Shown here: in pieces, positions 8,093-16,360 of the stretch
How the letters are laid out: every line of letters starts with the position of its first letter
Position numbering within the stretch: position 1 is the stretch's first letter
Assembly (NCBI GenBank): GCA_964546125.1
Contig: CAZJIS010000037.1
Coordinates: forward strand, 1 to 17,417
Source of the DNA: Phil1 sp964546125
Lineage (GTDB): Bacteria > Bacillota > Clostridia > Christensenellales > CAG-138
Length of the DNA stretch: 17,417 bases
Direction of reading: 5' to 3'
Translations under genes and position numbers: made by a program
Notes under the pieces: model-generated
The model's input: only the letters and a program-made list of their open reading frames with translations
Databases searched by the model: none
What the model was told of the DNA's origin: nothing

Positions 8093-10413
8093 TGGAAGCC
8101 GTGTTCCTCAAGCTCCTCAACATGAGCATCGCGGCGGGCTGGGCGGTGCTCGCGGTCATTGTGCTGCGGGCTTTATTGAAAAAAGCGCCCAAGGCGATGC
8201 GCGTCGCGCTCTGGGCGCTCGTCGGGCTGCGCCTTGCGCTGCCGTTTTCCTTTGAAAGCGCGCTGAGCCTCATCCCGAGCGCCGAAACCGTCAGTCCGGA
8301 TATCCTTTATGCCAAGCAATCGGCGATTCACAGCGGTATCCCCGCGCTGAATCAGGCGGTGAATCCCGGCTTGGCGCAATCGCTTGCCCCGGCCCCCGCC
8401 GCAAGCGTGAATCCCGCGCAAATCGCAGTGTTCATTGCAAGCGTCATCTGGGCTGCGGGCGTTGTTTTTATGCTTGCCCATGCCGCCGCGAGTTACATCC
8501 GCCTGCGCTATCGCGTGCGCGAGGCAGTGCCGCTCGGGGCGGGATTATGGCGAAGCGGGGCCGTCGCCTCGCCTTTTGTGCTGGGCCTGATCCGCCCGCG
8601 CATTTACCTGCCCGCCCAAATGGAGGGAGGCGCGCTCGCGCATGTCGTTGCCCATGAGCGCGCGCACATCCGGCGGCGGGATCATTGGATCAAGCCCGCC
8701 GGGTTTCTGCTGCTTGCAATCTATTGGTTTCACCCGCTGGTGTGGCTTGCCTATCTTTTGCTGTGCCGGGATATCGAGCTTGCCTGTGATGAGCGCGTCG
8801 TGCGCGAGATGGGCGCGGGGGAGAAGAAAGCCTATTCCGAGGCGCTGCTGGCGGTGAGCGCCCCGCGCCGCGCGTTCGCGGCCGCCGCCTGTCCGCTCGC
8901 CTTTGGCGAAGTGGGCGTGAAGCAGCGCATCAAAAACGTGCTCCACTATAAAAAGCCCGCGTTCTGGGTCGTCATGGCGGCGCTCGTCGCCTGCGCGGCG
9001 GCAACCGTGTGCCTATTGACGAATCCCAAGGGCGGCGGGCAAGACCTTTCCTTTCTTCATTATGAAAACGCCGTGTCGCTTGCCGCCCAGCAGGATTCCG
9101 TCCGGGCGGTCGATTATCCGCCGGTTGAGCCCGGCGCACCAGGGTCCATCCGCCTGGGCGAGGCGGACGGCGCGGCGCTCGCGCGCTATCTCGAGGGGGT
9201 AAACTGGCAAAGATCCTATGCGCCCAAAAGGGATTTCGCGAGCACAGGCTCGGTGGAATTCATTATCCATGAAAATTATTGCATCACGGTTTATGAATAT
9301 CCTCTGCGCGCCTTGGTATCCTTTGGCGGGCAACAGCGGCTTTACCGCACCCGCGAGGGCGATTATGAGGCGGCCGCGGCGCTCGTGCGCACGAGCGGCG
9401 CCATGAGCGCCTATTTTCCGACGGAATGCGTATATCGCAATCCGCTCAGTTCCCTCTTTGCTCCGGATGACAACGGCCTGGGTTATTTCATCGGCACAGA
9501 CAGCGTCGCGATTATAAACAGGCAAAGCGGTGAAACGCTTGCCTCGTTTAAGAACATCGCATGGAACTGGCAGCCGTTTACGCAGACGGATTGGGCGGCG
9601 ATGTTCGGCCCGCTGAGTCCTCTGCCGGGGGATGCTTTTTGGGCGCGGGATATTATGAGGCATGCGCTTTCAGCTAAATACCATCTCCTTTATGCGCAGG
9701 GCGCATATTGGATCATCGAGGCAGGCGACGGCGGCGCGGCCGGGCCGATCGCCTGGAACATCTTCGCGCTTGCGCCGGGAGAGGGCGGCGCGCTGACGCT
9801 CGAGGATGTGCTCGCCCTTTGCGCGCGGGGCAACGCGCTCATTTGGGGCGACCTTGCGGGCTATCGCTTCGAGGATGTGGGCAGCGGCCGCTCTATTTAC
9901 AGCTTTTTCATCGATGAGAACTGGCGCCTTATCGTCAACAGCGGGCGCGTGCCGGGCGTCGGCGAAGCCATCGGGGCGCCGGTGGAGCTCGTTTACTTGC
10001 CCGATGGGACATCGGTCGACATCCGCACCGAAAACGCGGCCGCTTTTATCGCCGCGAAGAAATCGCTCTGCCTGCGCTGCCCCGTCGTCTATTCGGGAAC
10101 AAGCCTTGCGGCGATGGTCCCCGCCGGGGAGGGCAAACAGTTCCCGGCGATCACCTACGACCCTGCGCACAATGAAAAATGGACGGTCCCCTTTTCGGTG
10201 TATGTGAACGGCGCTGAGATGAACGGCGGCTGGTATGAAATTGCCGATGCTAAAACCGGCGAAACCTTGGAGTTTGTGCACCCTTCCGGGCTTGCTTCGC
10301 AGACCTACCTGCTTCAAAACGCCAAGGCGGGCCGCAGCTACCGGGTCACCGTGCGCTTTAGCGATGCGCAGGCGCATGCGGCGGAGTATGCGTTTGACAT
10401 CCACGTGAACTGA
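8092..10413 (+). CDS. BlaR1-like M56 membrane metallopeptidase with a long non-PBP extracellular domain
   Basis: This is a 773-aa sensor-protease partner of the upstream repressor. Membrane segments are at about 10-29, 36-52, 109-134, 203-224 and 290-310. The M56 zinc-protease signature is AHERAH (187-192, His188/Glu189/His192) with the downstream ELACDE motif (229-234) supplying the third ligand. Known members cleave or trigger cleavage of the BlaI partner. Residues 311-773 form a large extracellular region. I find no SxxK anywhere in it, so the penicillin-acylation serine of true BlaR1/MecR1 is absent. The last 90 residues (VPFSVYVNGAEMNGGWYE to AFDIHVN) look like a beta-sandwich domain. 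The start is ATG 8092, seven bases after GAGGAGG (8078-8084), in preference to GTG 8089. The inducing signal is unknown. Confidence 0.9.
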   Translation: MEAVFLKLLNMSIAAGWAVLAVIVLRALLKKAPKAMRVALWALVGLRLALPFSFESALSLIPSAETVSPDILYAKQSAIHSGIPALNQAVNPGLAQSLAPAPAASVNPAQIAVFIASVIWAAGVVFMLAHAAASYIRLRYRVREAVPLGAGLWRSGAVASPFVLGLIRPRIYLPAQMEGGALAHVVAHERAHIRRRDHWIKPAGFLLLAIYWFHPLVWLAYLLLCRDIELACDERVVREMGAGEKKAYSEALLAVSAPRRAFAAAACPLAFGEVGVKQRIKNVLHYKKPAFWVVMAALVACAAATVCLLTNPKGGGQDLSFLHYENAVSLAAQQDSVRAVDYPPVEPGAPGSIRLGEADGAALARYLEGVNWQRSYAPKRDFASTGSVEFIIHENYCITVYEYPLRALVSFGGQQRLYRTREGDYEAAAALVRTSGAMSAYFPTECVYRNPLSSLFAPDDNGLGYFIGTDSVAIINRQSGETLASFKNIAWNWQPFTQTDWAAMFGPLSPLPGDAFWARDIMRHALSAKYHLLYAQGAYWIIEAGDGGAAGPIAWNIFALAPGEGGALTLEDVLALCARGNALIWGDLAGYRFEDVGSGRSIYSFFIDENWRLIVNSGRVPGVGEAIGAPVELVYLPDGTSVDIRTENAAAFIAAKKSLCLRCPVVYSGTSLAAMVPAGEGKQFPAITYDPAHNEKWTVPFSVYVNGAEMNGGWYEIADAKTGETLEFVHPSGLASQTYLLQNAKAGRSYRVTVRFSDAQAHAAEYAFDIHVN

Positions 10414-10485
10414 TGCGATCCCGAGCCCCGCCGGCATAATAGCACAAAATCAAATCTATCATTGTCCCCGAGGGTGGAAACGCAT

Positions 10486-10503
10486 AACGCGCGCTCGCGT
10501 TTT
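10486..10503 (+). terminator. Possible weak terminator after the BlaR1-like gene
   Basis: A 6-bp stem, AACGCG (10486-10491) with CGCGTT (10496-10501), has a CGCT loop and merges into TTTT (10500-10503). It lies 73 bases after the BlaR1-like stop, between two convergent genes. The stem is short and the T tract brief, so this is only a candidate. A perfect palindrome TTTTGCGCAAAA (10500-10511) overlaps it. No terminator for the opposing minus-strand gene was seen. Confidence 0.38.
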
Positions 10504-10521
10504 GCGCAAAAGCTGCATGCT

Positions 10522-11922
10522 CTATTTTGCTCGCGGGCGGGCCGCATACAGCAGCGCGGCGAGTGCAAGTAAGCCGCAGGCGATCAAAGCGGACGCTCGG
10601 GCCGGGTGCGGCGCAGCCTCTTTCGGAGGCGCGGTTTTTTCGAGGGGAGAGGCTTCCGCCGCGGGAAGTTCGATCTGCGCGCCCCCGGCGGGCGGCATGG
10701 GCGTGGGCGAAGGGGCGATATTCTCGAGCAGGTCGTTTTTTTGCACGTCTTCGCCTACCATGGAAAAGGCGAGGCCAAACAGCGCATTGTCATGGGGGCC
10801 GCCCTCTTCAAACTGATAATATTTTTGCTGCGATGCATGCCGGGCATAGCCCGCGGCCGCTGCTTCGAATGCGCTCTTATCTCCGCAGCGCGCAAGTTTT
10901 TGCGAATAATCGAGCCGGATGGGGTTTTGCTTATATAAGTGGAGGTAGAGCTTTTTCACCTGCCAACTGCCGTACGCGGCGGCGGAAAGGGGATAAGCCG
11001 CGGGATCCGCCGCGCGCGCCACCGCAAGCCGCACCGCATATGCCGTAAACTTGTGCGCGCAATGCCCATATTCTCCGGAAAGGTCGTGCGTGACGACGAC
11101 CTCCGGCCGAAAACGGCGGATCGCCTCCACGAGCTTTTCAAGCGTCGCGCCTTCGCCCCAGAGGGCTGCGCACTCTTCCATCGTCTTAAGCCGCTTATCG
11201 GGAAAATTCAAAAACAGCGGGTAATTGCGCATGCCAATCGCCCACAGCCCCTCAAGCGCTTCGCCCCTGCGCGTGCGCCCGCAATCGGCCATGTAAATGA
11301 CGGCGGTCGGGACCTCTTTCTCTACCGCATATAGCGGCAGAACGCCGCCCATACATAAAAACTCGTCATCCTGGTGCGCGCTCACGAGCATCAGCGTCGC
11401 CTTTTCTGGCGGCGGCTGCCACAATCGAAGGGCCGCGCGCGGCGTTTGCGCGGTATATATGGCAAGGGTGGAGATCGCGCCGCCCGTTTGGATGTCGATC
11501 TGCCTCGCGCCCGCTTCAATCGGGAAAACCTCCGTGAGCATCACGGCCGTCCCGCCCGGCTCGAACGAACAAAGTTCCGCACCCTCGCGGTCTTTTTGAA
11601 TGATCCGGTAATGCTCCGGCTCTTTGAACCACTCGAGCTGCAAATAGCCGGCGGCGGGCGCATCGGGCAGGCGCACGCGCAAAAGCCCGTCGCGGGCCTG
11701 CCAGAATGTGCGAAGGCGGCCGTCGGTCACCAAGGCGGGGTCTCCTTCGTTTGCAGTGAGGCGGCATTGCCCCGTCATGTCAAACGGCGCGAGCTCCCCT
11801 TCTGCCGCCGCCTTTGGCGGGCAAAGCCAAAGCGCCGCGCAAAGGGCGGCGAGCAGCGCGCATACTTTGAGGGGAAGCGCGGATAAACGCTTTTTCGCGC
11901 GGCAAACAGAGGTTATGCTCAT
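10522..11922 (-). CDS. Secreted, membrane-anchored PIG-L-family deacetylase with discoidin-like N-terminal domain
   Basis: This 466-aa protein has a signal peptide (KKR, then a hydrophobic core about 15-34, likely cut near residue 40). A beta-rich region (about 46-157) resembles F5/8-type C (discoidin) domains, with VTDGRLRTFWQA at 65-76. The PIG-L zinc-hydrolase domain covers about 175-390, with SAHQDDEFLCMGG (181-193, His183/Asp186) and HDLSGEYGHCAHK (279-291, His287/His290). A Pro/Ala/Glu linker (403-440) and a C-terminal membrane segment (444-461) follow. PIG-L enzymes remove N-acyl groups from N-acetylglucosamine-type substrates, so a cell-surface glycan or wall substrate is plausible. 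The start is uncertain: ATG 11922 is preferred over the in-frame TTG 11928. Neither has a visible ribosome binding site, and a stop codon lies in frame not far upstream. Confidence 0.87.
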   Translation of the reverse strand: MSITSVCRAKKRLSALPLKVCALLAALCAALWLCPPKAAAEGELAPFDMTGQCRLTANEGDPALVTDGRLRTFWQARDGLLRVRLPDAPAAGYLQLEWFKEPEHYRIIQKDREGAELCSFEPGGTAVMLTEVFPIEAGARQIDIQTGGAISTLAIYTAQTPRAALRLWQPPPEKATLMLVSAHQDDEFLCMGGVLPLYAVEKEVPTAVIYMADCGRTRRGEALEGLWAIGMRNYPLFLNFPDKRLKTMEECAALWGEGATLEKLVEAIRRFRPEVVVTHDLSGEYGHCAHKFTAYAVRLAVARAADPAAYPLSAAAYGSWQVKKLYLHLYKQNPIRLDYSQKLARCGDKSAFEAAAAGYARHASQQKYYQFEEGGPHDNALFGLAFSMVGEDVQKNDLLENIAPSPTPMPPAGGAQIELPAAEASPLEKTAPPKEAAPHPARASALIACGLLALAALLYAARPRAK

Positions 11923-12071
11923 AACCAATAGTATGCCGCGCGTTCGGGATTTTCACATAAAAGTGCGGATTTGAAACCCATGGCGGGTTCATAAGGACGT
12001 TTGCGCACGGGCTGCCGCGTTTGCCGCGCCGGGTGCTGCTTAAGTTGCTGCCTTGCGCAACGGCGAAAATC
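11923..12071 (-). other. 149-base intergenic region upstream of the PIG-L gene
   Basis: I see no convincing gene, terminator or ribosome binding site here. On the minus strand a -10-like TACTAT (11933-11928) lies only six bases from the ATG, without a good -35. A small stem AACCC/GGGTT (around 11975-11989) lacks a T tract. Whether the PIG-L gene has its own promoter is undecided. Confidence 0.4.
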
Positions 12072-12731
12072 TTATTTGCCGCGCGATTCGCGCAGGTAGT
12101 TATATACGCTCGCCCGGGAAATGCCAAGCTCGCGCGCCACGATATCCACCGCGCCCTTGAAGTTGAACAGGCCTTTCTCGATCATGATCTCGATGGCCGC
12201 GAGGTTCTTTTCGAGCGCGGACGCGCCCTTGCGCTCACCCGCGCGCAATATGGCCTCATCGAGCATGTGGCGGATGAGCTCCTCTGCCGTTTGCGGGTAC
12301 ACTTCGGCGATGTTGGGCGTGTGCGGCCGGTATTGCTGCATGATGCTGCCAAACGGGCAGGAAAGGTCCATGTTAAAGCAAATCAGCCCGATGATGCGCT
12401 CGTTCTCGCCGCGGATGATCGCGGTGGTGCTGCGTATGGTTTTGGCCTCCGCCTTCACCGAATAATAGGGGCCGAGGATGTCCGTGCCGTTTTGCTCGCT
12501 GTCCTTCATCAGTTCAAAGCACAAATTCGTGAGCGGCGCGCCGACCGAGCGGCCCGAAACATCGCCGTTGATCACCTTCACCGCAGAATGCTCGGGGTCT
12601 TCGAGCGAGTGCACGACCACCTCGCAATGGCGGCCGATAAGGGCCGCCACAGCGTCCGCCATGCCGCAATAGCGATGGAAGATGAGCCGGCCGGTTTCGG
12701 TGAAGCGGATCGGCTGCGTTCTTTCGCTCAT
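12072..12731 (-). CDS. YheO/DauR-type transcriptional regulator (YheO-like PAS plus HTH_22)
   Basis: This is a 219-aa DNA-binding regulator. The YheO-like PAS region spans about 20-130 and shows the family segments CEVVVHSLEDPEHSAVKVING (36-56), GRSVGAPLTN (60-69) and YYSVKAEAKTIRSTTAIIRG (89-108). The C-terminal helix-turn-helix (about 172-216) has KGLFNFKGAVDIVARELGIS then RASVYNYLRE, typical of this family. PAS domains of this type are taken to sense small molecules; the characterised relative DauR controls D-arginine catabolism. The start is ATG 12731, set by GAGGGGG seven bases upstream, rather than the in-frame TTG at 12764. It lies 55 bases downstream of the cysteine desulfidase gene on the same strand and is probably co-transcribed with it, so control of that gene is likely. 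The ligand is not evident. Confidence 0.9.
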   Translation of the reverse strand: MSERTQPIRFTETGRLIFHRYCGMADAVAALIGRHCEVVVHSLEDPEHSAVKVINGDVSGRSVGAPLTNLCFELMKDSEQNGTDILGPYYSVKAEAKTIRSTTAIIRGENERIIGLICFNMDLSCPFGSIMQQYRPHTPNIAEVYPQTAEELIRHMLDEAILRAGERKGASALEKNLAAIEIMIEKGLFNFKGAVDIVARELGISRASVYNYLRESRGK

Positions 12732-12786
12732 GCCGTTTCCCCCTCGTGCCTTGCGCGCCGGCAAACGGCGGCGGATTCAGGCGTGT

Positions 12787-14088
12787 TCATGGCGTTTGCT
12801 GCCCCTTGCCGAGCATGACTTCGAGGATGTGGGCATCCGTATCGCGCATTCCCTCGCGCGCGATCTTGCCCACGCCCCGGATGGTCATGTCCGCATCGGC
12901 GCAAACGATGCCGTCGCCCGCGTGGTAGGCAAGGTTTGCCATGGCCTGCTTATGGGCGATGATCGCGGCGTGCAGCCCCATGGCGATCTTCGCGCCGCAG
13001 GAAGCTTTCGCCCCGTCGCAGATGACGCCCGTGAGGACTGCAAGCGTGTTCGAAACCGTGTTGCCAATCTGCACGAGGCTGCCGTTTTCAATGTAGGTAA
13101 GCGCCGCGCCGCTCGAGCAGGCCGCGGAGATCGCGCCGCAAAAGGAGCCGAGCTTGCCGATGAACTGCTTTTGATAGACCGTCGCAAGGTTTGCAAACGC
13201 CAGCATGCGCAGCATTTTTTCTTTGTTATAGCCTTTTTCCAGGCAATAAACGATGGAGGGCACGGAGCTTGCAATACCCTGGTTGCCGCTGCCCGAGTTG
13301 ATAATCACGGGCATCGAACAGCCCGACATGCGCGCTTCCGAAGCGGCCGCCGTGTAGGCTTCCATCTTGCGGTAAACGTCGTAATCGTCCATCAAGAGCA
13401 TCGCGCCGTAGTGCGCGCCGTAGTTGCCCGAGATCCCCACTTTGGCGATGGCAAGGTTGCATTCAATCTGCGGTTCGAGGATGGGCGCGATCAGCGCGAG
13501 GTCCGCCGTGTCCGCATATTCTTTAATCGAGGCGAGGGAGAGCGCAGCATCCTGCTCGGGCGTGCTTTCGCACAGCGCATCCATGCAGGGGTCCGCGTCG
13601 GCAAGGCAAAAGAGCACCTCTTCGTCGCGCGAGAGGAGCGTCACGCGGTCATGCGCGTCGCGCACCTCGACCGTTGCGCGGTGGTGATCGCCCCGCGCAT
13701 CGATCACGATGTGCAGCTCGTGCGGCGAATCGAGGCAGTATGCTTCGCAAAGATTCCCCGCGAGCGCCCGCGCGATTTCCTCTTTTTGCGCGTTATCGAT
13801 TTTGCCGAGCACCTGCATGCAGCTATCCGCATCGCCGGCGAGCGCGCCCGCCACGGCTGCGGCTTCCATGCCCACGAATTCATCGAGGCCCGGTATGCGC
13901 ACCGACTTCACGTTTTTGATGATCTTCGCGCTGCACCCGACCCGAAGCCCCCGCACAGGTTCGCCGAGGAGCTTCGCGGCCTTCGCCGCCGCAAGGGCGA
14001 TAGCCACAGGCTCCGTGCAGCCGGTGGAGGGGATCAGCTCTTTTTTTAGCAGCTCGGTATATCGGTTGATGGTTTGCTGGTCTATCAT
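12787..14088 (-). CDS. cyuA: L-cysteine desulfidase family protein (CyuA/YhaM, UPF0597; SDH-alpha fold)
   Basis: This is a 433-aa cytoplasmic enzyme of full family length. Members convert L-cysteine to pyruvate, ammonia and sulfide using an iron-sulfur cluster, and are related to the alpha chain of anaerobic serine dehydratases. Diagnostic segments are ELIPSTGCTEPVAIALAAAK (17-36, Cys24), SGCSMPVIINSGSGNQGI (255-272), KLGSFCGAISAACSSGAA (312-329, Cys317/Cys324) and GVICDGAKASCGAKIAMGLH (354-373, Cys357/Cys364). Several of these cysteines are the expected cluster ligands. ATG 14088 has AAAGG eight bases upstream and a strong promoter about 40 bases before that. The regulator gene follows it in the same direction. 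No cysteine or serine permease gene is next to it in this window. Whether the true substrate is cysteine or another amino acid cannot be settled from sequence alone. Confidence 0.9.
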   Translation of the reverse strand: MIDQQTINRYTELLKKELIPSTGCTEPVAIALAAAKAAKLLGEPVRGLRVGCSAKIIKNVKSVRIPGLDEFVGMEAAAVAGALAGDADSCMQVLGKIDNAQKEEIARALAGNLCEAYCLDSPHELHIVIDARGDHHRATVEVRDAHDRVTLLSRDEEVLFCLADADPCMDALCESTPEQDAALSLASIKEYADTADLALIAPILEPQIECNLAIAKVGISGNYGAHYGAMLLMDDYDVYRKMEAYTAAASEARMSGCSMPVIINSGSGNQGIASSVPSIVYCLEKGYNKEKMLRMLAFANLATVYQKQFIGKLGSFCGAISAACSSGAALTYIENGSLVQIGNTVSNTLAVLTGVICDGAKASCGAKIAMGLHAAIIAHKQAMANLAYHAGDGIVCADADMTIRGVGKIAREGMRDTDAHILEVMLGKGQQTP

Positions 14089-14135
14089 ATAAGTGCCTTT
14101 CTGTTTTGCCTTATGATCGTGTACTTTCCTCCATC

Positions 14136-14164
14136 AAGATATCATCCGGCGCGGCGTTCGTCAA
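14136..14164 (-). promoter_or_regulatory. Sigma-A type promoter for the cysteine desulfidase gene
   Basis: Read on the minus strand: -35 TTGACG (14164-14159), a 17-base spacer, then -10 TATCTT (14141-14136). This predicts a start near 14129 and a leader of about 40 bases before ATG 14088. The leader is too short for a riboswitch or T-box. Confidence 0.75.
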
Positions 14165-14172
14165 CAAAATAT

Positions 14173-14187
14173 TGTATGATTCATGCA
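14173..14187. promoter_or_regulatory. Candidate regulator site upstream of the desulfidase promoter
   Basis: This is a near-perfect dyad TGTATGA-T-TCATGCA with 6 of 7 pairs matching, centred about 51 bases upstream of the predicted start, a position typical of an activator. The downstream YheO-type regulator is the obvious candidate to bind it. Only one copy is visible, so this is tentative. Confidence 0.35.
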
Positions 14188-14209
14188 CTTTCTGTATAAT
14201 TTGTAAAGC

Positions 14210-15026
14210 CTATGATTGCATCCGCTCGTCTATCACAGCCCTGTGCGTTCGGCGGTATTCGCCTGGCGTAGTGCCGGAAAACTGCTTAAAGGTGTTCTGA
14301 AAATGGCTTTGCGAGGAAAATGCAAGATAGTCCGCAATTTCAGGCAGCGTGCGATCCGTACGCTCGAGCAGGCGCTGCGCTTCAAGCACTTTTTCGTGCC
14401 GGATAAACTGCGTTAACGTAACGCCCGCTTCCTGACGAAAGCGTGTGCACAGGTACGAACGCCCCATTCCAAACGCGCGCGCCATTTCCTCGACGCGGAT
14501 TGCCTTTGTTAAATTCGATGATATGTAGCGCGCGCAGCGGTCCAAAAGCAGCGAATGCGTGTCCAGCCCCAACTTTGCCTGTCGCACGCGCGCCGCATAC
14601 TCAATAAACATTTCGCGCAACAGTTCAATAACTGCGGCGCCTTTGTCCAATAGCTCAAACTTTCGTATGTAAACATCCGATAGCTGCATCGCCGCATGGA
14701 TGCCCATACCTGCGCTGATGGCGGTGCGCGCGGCCACAGCCGCGCCGCATATGCCCATGTTTTTAATCTGCCGCAGCACATCCTGCGCCATATCGCCCGC
14801 TTGGACATCGTCCGGCGAGCGGGCGATCCATGCCCGGACATGTTCCGGCTCGCCGTTGCGAATCAGCGACCAAAGCATGGTTTCAAAAGCATAGCTTTGG
14901 TCGATGGACTTAAGCAGCGCAAAATCGTCGCAAGTCTCCACGGATTCTTTAAGAGCATCCGATGCGATGGAAGAGCTGTCGGCCGGCTCGGCGTTTGGCA
15001 TGGCAATTTCTTCGGGCAAAAGCTTA
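14210..15026 (-). CDS. AraC-family transcriptional regulator, N-terminus lost in the assembly gap
   Basis: About 272 residues are visible. The C-terminal AraC/XylS double helix-turn-helix covers roughly the last 100 residues: a first HTH in IRVEEMARAFGMGRSYLCTR and a second in RTLPEIADYLAFSSQSHFQN. These are followed by the hallmark FKQFSGTTPGEYRR. Upstream is a helical region of about 160 residues. The frame stays open up to the first N, and clostridial regulators with this middle region are usually near 400 aa, so the true start is probably in or beyond the gap. A TTG at 15019 could be called as a start but has no ribosome binding site. Its ligand is unknown. If the scaffold is joined correctly, it faces away from the hydrolase-symporter operon and is the likely regulator of it. 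Confidence 0.85.
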
Positions 15027-15126
15027 NNNNNNNNNNNNNNNNNNNNNNNNNNNNNNNNNNNNNNNNNNNNNNNNNNNNNNNNNNNNNNNNNNNNNNNNNN
15101 NNNNNNNNNNNNNNNNNNNNNNNNNN
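15027..15126. other. Assembly gap of 100 N
   Basis: There are exactly 100 undetermined bases, a conventional placeholder length, so the true distance and even the order of the two sides are not certain. It removes the N-terminus of the AraC gene and most of the promoter region of the hydrolase operon. The 60 known bases after it (15127-15186) are AT-rich (TAAAATATAAA at 15142-15152) and hold the ribosome binding site of the next gene. Confidence 0.97.
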
Positions 15127-15186
15127 GGCGCCGTCCATTGGTAAAATATAAACATCACATCTCAATTAAATATAGGGGGGGTTTCA

Positions 15187-16323
15187 ATGGCCGACGTTCG
15201 AAAATACGATGTTGCTTTGCTTGACAAAATGAAACAGAACCAGTACGAAACCGAACTGCATGGCGTAAAGATCCTTGTTAAGCCAATTCCGGAGGGCGGG
15301 GAAGACGGCAGCATGGATCCGAGGCTGTACAAATCCATGAAGAACATGCCCCTGCTCATGAAAATCATGCCAAAACCGAAAAAAAACGCCACCCCACTCG
15401 AGCGTATTTTGCCGTTTCGCAAGATGTTCGGCGAATATAAGGGCAGGCATATCGTTGATGCGTCGAGCGTATCCACAGAGCGTGTCACAGTAAAGAGCGC
15501 GGATGGCTACGATGTGCCCGTGCGCGTTTATATGCGCAATAACGCGGGCGAACATCTGCCGATGTTCGTGTATTACCATGGCGGCGGTTTCTTTGGCGGC
15601 GGCGCGGATATCGTCGAGCAGATGTGCATGCTGCTCGTAGAAAAAATGGACTGCGTTGCCTTTAACGTCGACTACCGGCTCTGCCCCGAAAACCACTATC
15701 CCCAGCCGCTGGACGATTGCTTTTATGCGACAAAATGGGCCTATGAAAACGCGGAGCGCTTTTGCGCGGACAAAACGCGCCTGTTTGTCAGCGGCGACAG
15801 CGCGGGCGGGAACCTCGCCGCGGCCGTAACGCTGCGCGACCTTGACGAAGGCACGGGCATGGTAAGAGCGCAGCTGCTGATCTACCCCGGAACGAATTTT
15901 GCAATGAAGCACACCAAGTTCTACCATGGCGTCGATGCGTCGAAATATGTTGTGAGCAAAAGGCATGGAAGGGTGCTGCACGCCGTATTCGGCGCGATGG
16001 GCGGCCTTACGGGGAGCGGGCCGGAGGATAACCTTATTGCGGACGTCTATTTGCAGGGGCATCTTCCGGCGGATCACCCCTATGCTTCGCCGGCGTTTGG
16101 CGACCTGGGAAAGCTTCCGCCCACGCTGCTTCTGTTTGGCGAGCATGATTTTCTCGTGTTTGATAACTTTGCTTATGCGCAGAGCCTGCTTGACGCGGGG
16201 CGTGAGGTGCGCGTAATCGTTTATCGCGGCATGGGGCATGGGTTTGCCGACCAAATCGGGGTAGCGCCGCAGGCGGAGGACTGCATGGAGGAAATTGCGC
16301 GGTTCATGCAGGAAACGTTGTAA
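15187..16323 (+). CDS. Alpha/beta hydrolase, hormone-sensitive-lipase type (esterase/deacylase)
   Basis: This is a 378-aa serine hydrolase, predicted cytoplasmic, with no signal peptide. The oxyanion-hole motif is YHGGGFFGGG (130-139), the nucleophile is Ser205 in SGDSAGGNLAAA (202-213), the acid is Asp321 in GEHDFLVFD, and the base is His351 in GMGHGF. The core is preceded by about 100 residues forming an N-terminal cap, with a basic Met/Pro-rich stretch (51-75), as in bacterial HSL-family esterases. All catalytic residues are present. ATG 15187 follows an AGGGGGG tract five bases upstream. The symporter gene begins 37 bases downstream, so the two form an operon. This suggests removal of acetyl or other acyl groups from an imported sugar or glycoside; that substrate is inference. 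Confidence 0.92.
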   Translation: MADVRKYDVALLDKMKQNQYETELHGVKILVKPIPEGGEDGSMDPRLYKSMKNMPLLMKIMPKPKKNATPLERILPFRKMFGEYKGRHIVDASSVSTERVTVKSADGYDVPVRVYMRNNAGEHLPMFVYYHGGGFFGGGADIVEQMCMLLVEKMDCVAFNVDYRLCPENHYPQPLDDCFYATKWAYENAERFCADKTRLFVSGDSAGGNLAAAVTLRDLDEGTGMVRAQLLIYPGTNFAMKHTKFYHGVDASKYVVSKRHGRVLHAVFGAMGGLTGSGPEDNLIADVYLQGHLPADHPYASPAFGDLGKLPPTLLLFGEHDFLVFDNFAYAQSLLDAGREVRVIVYRGMGHGFADQIGVAPQAEDCMEEIARFMQETL

Positions 16324-16360
16324 GGCGGCAGAGAAGCAAAATTTTGAAAGGAAGGGCATT

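Noticed and set aside
10500..10511. Perfect palindrome TTTTGCGCAAAA
   Set aside because: It is short, has no loop or flanking promoter, and sits between convergent genes. Chance or part of the weak terminator region is the simpler reading.
12682..14049. Long plus-strand frame (about 455 codons) opposite cyuA
   Set aside because: This is an antisense shadow rich in Arg, His and Ala with no family features. The minus-strand enzyme has all its diagnostic motifs.
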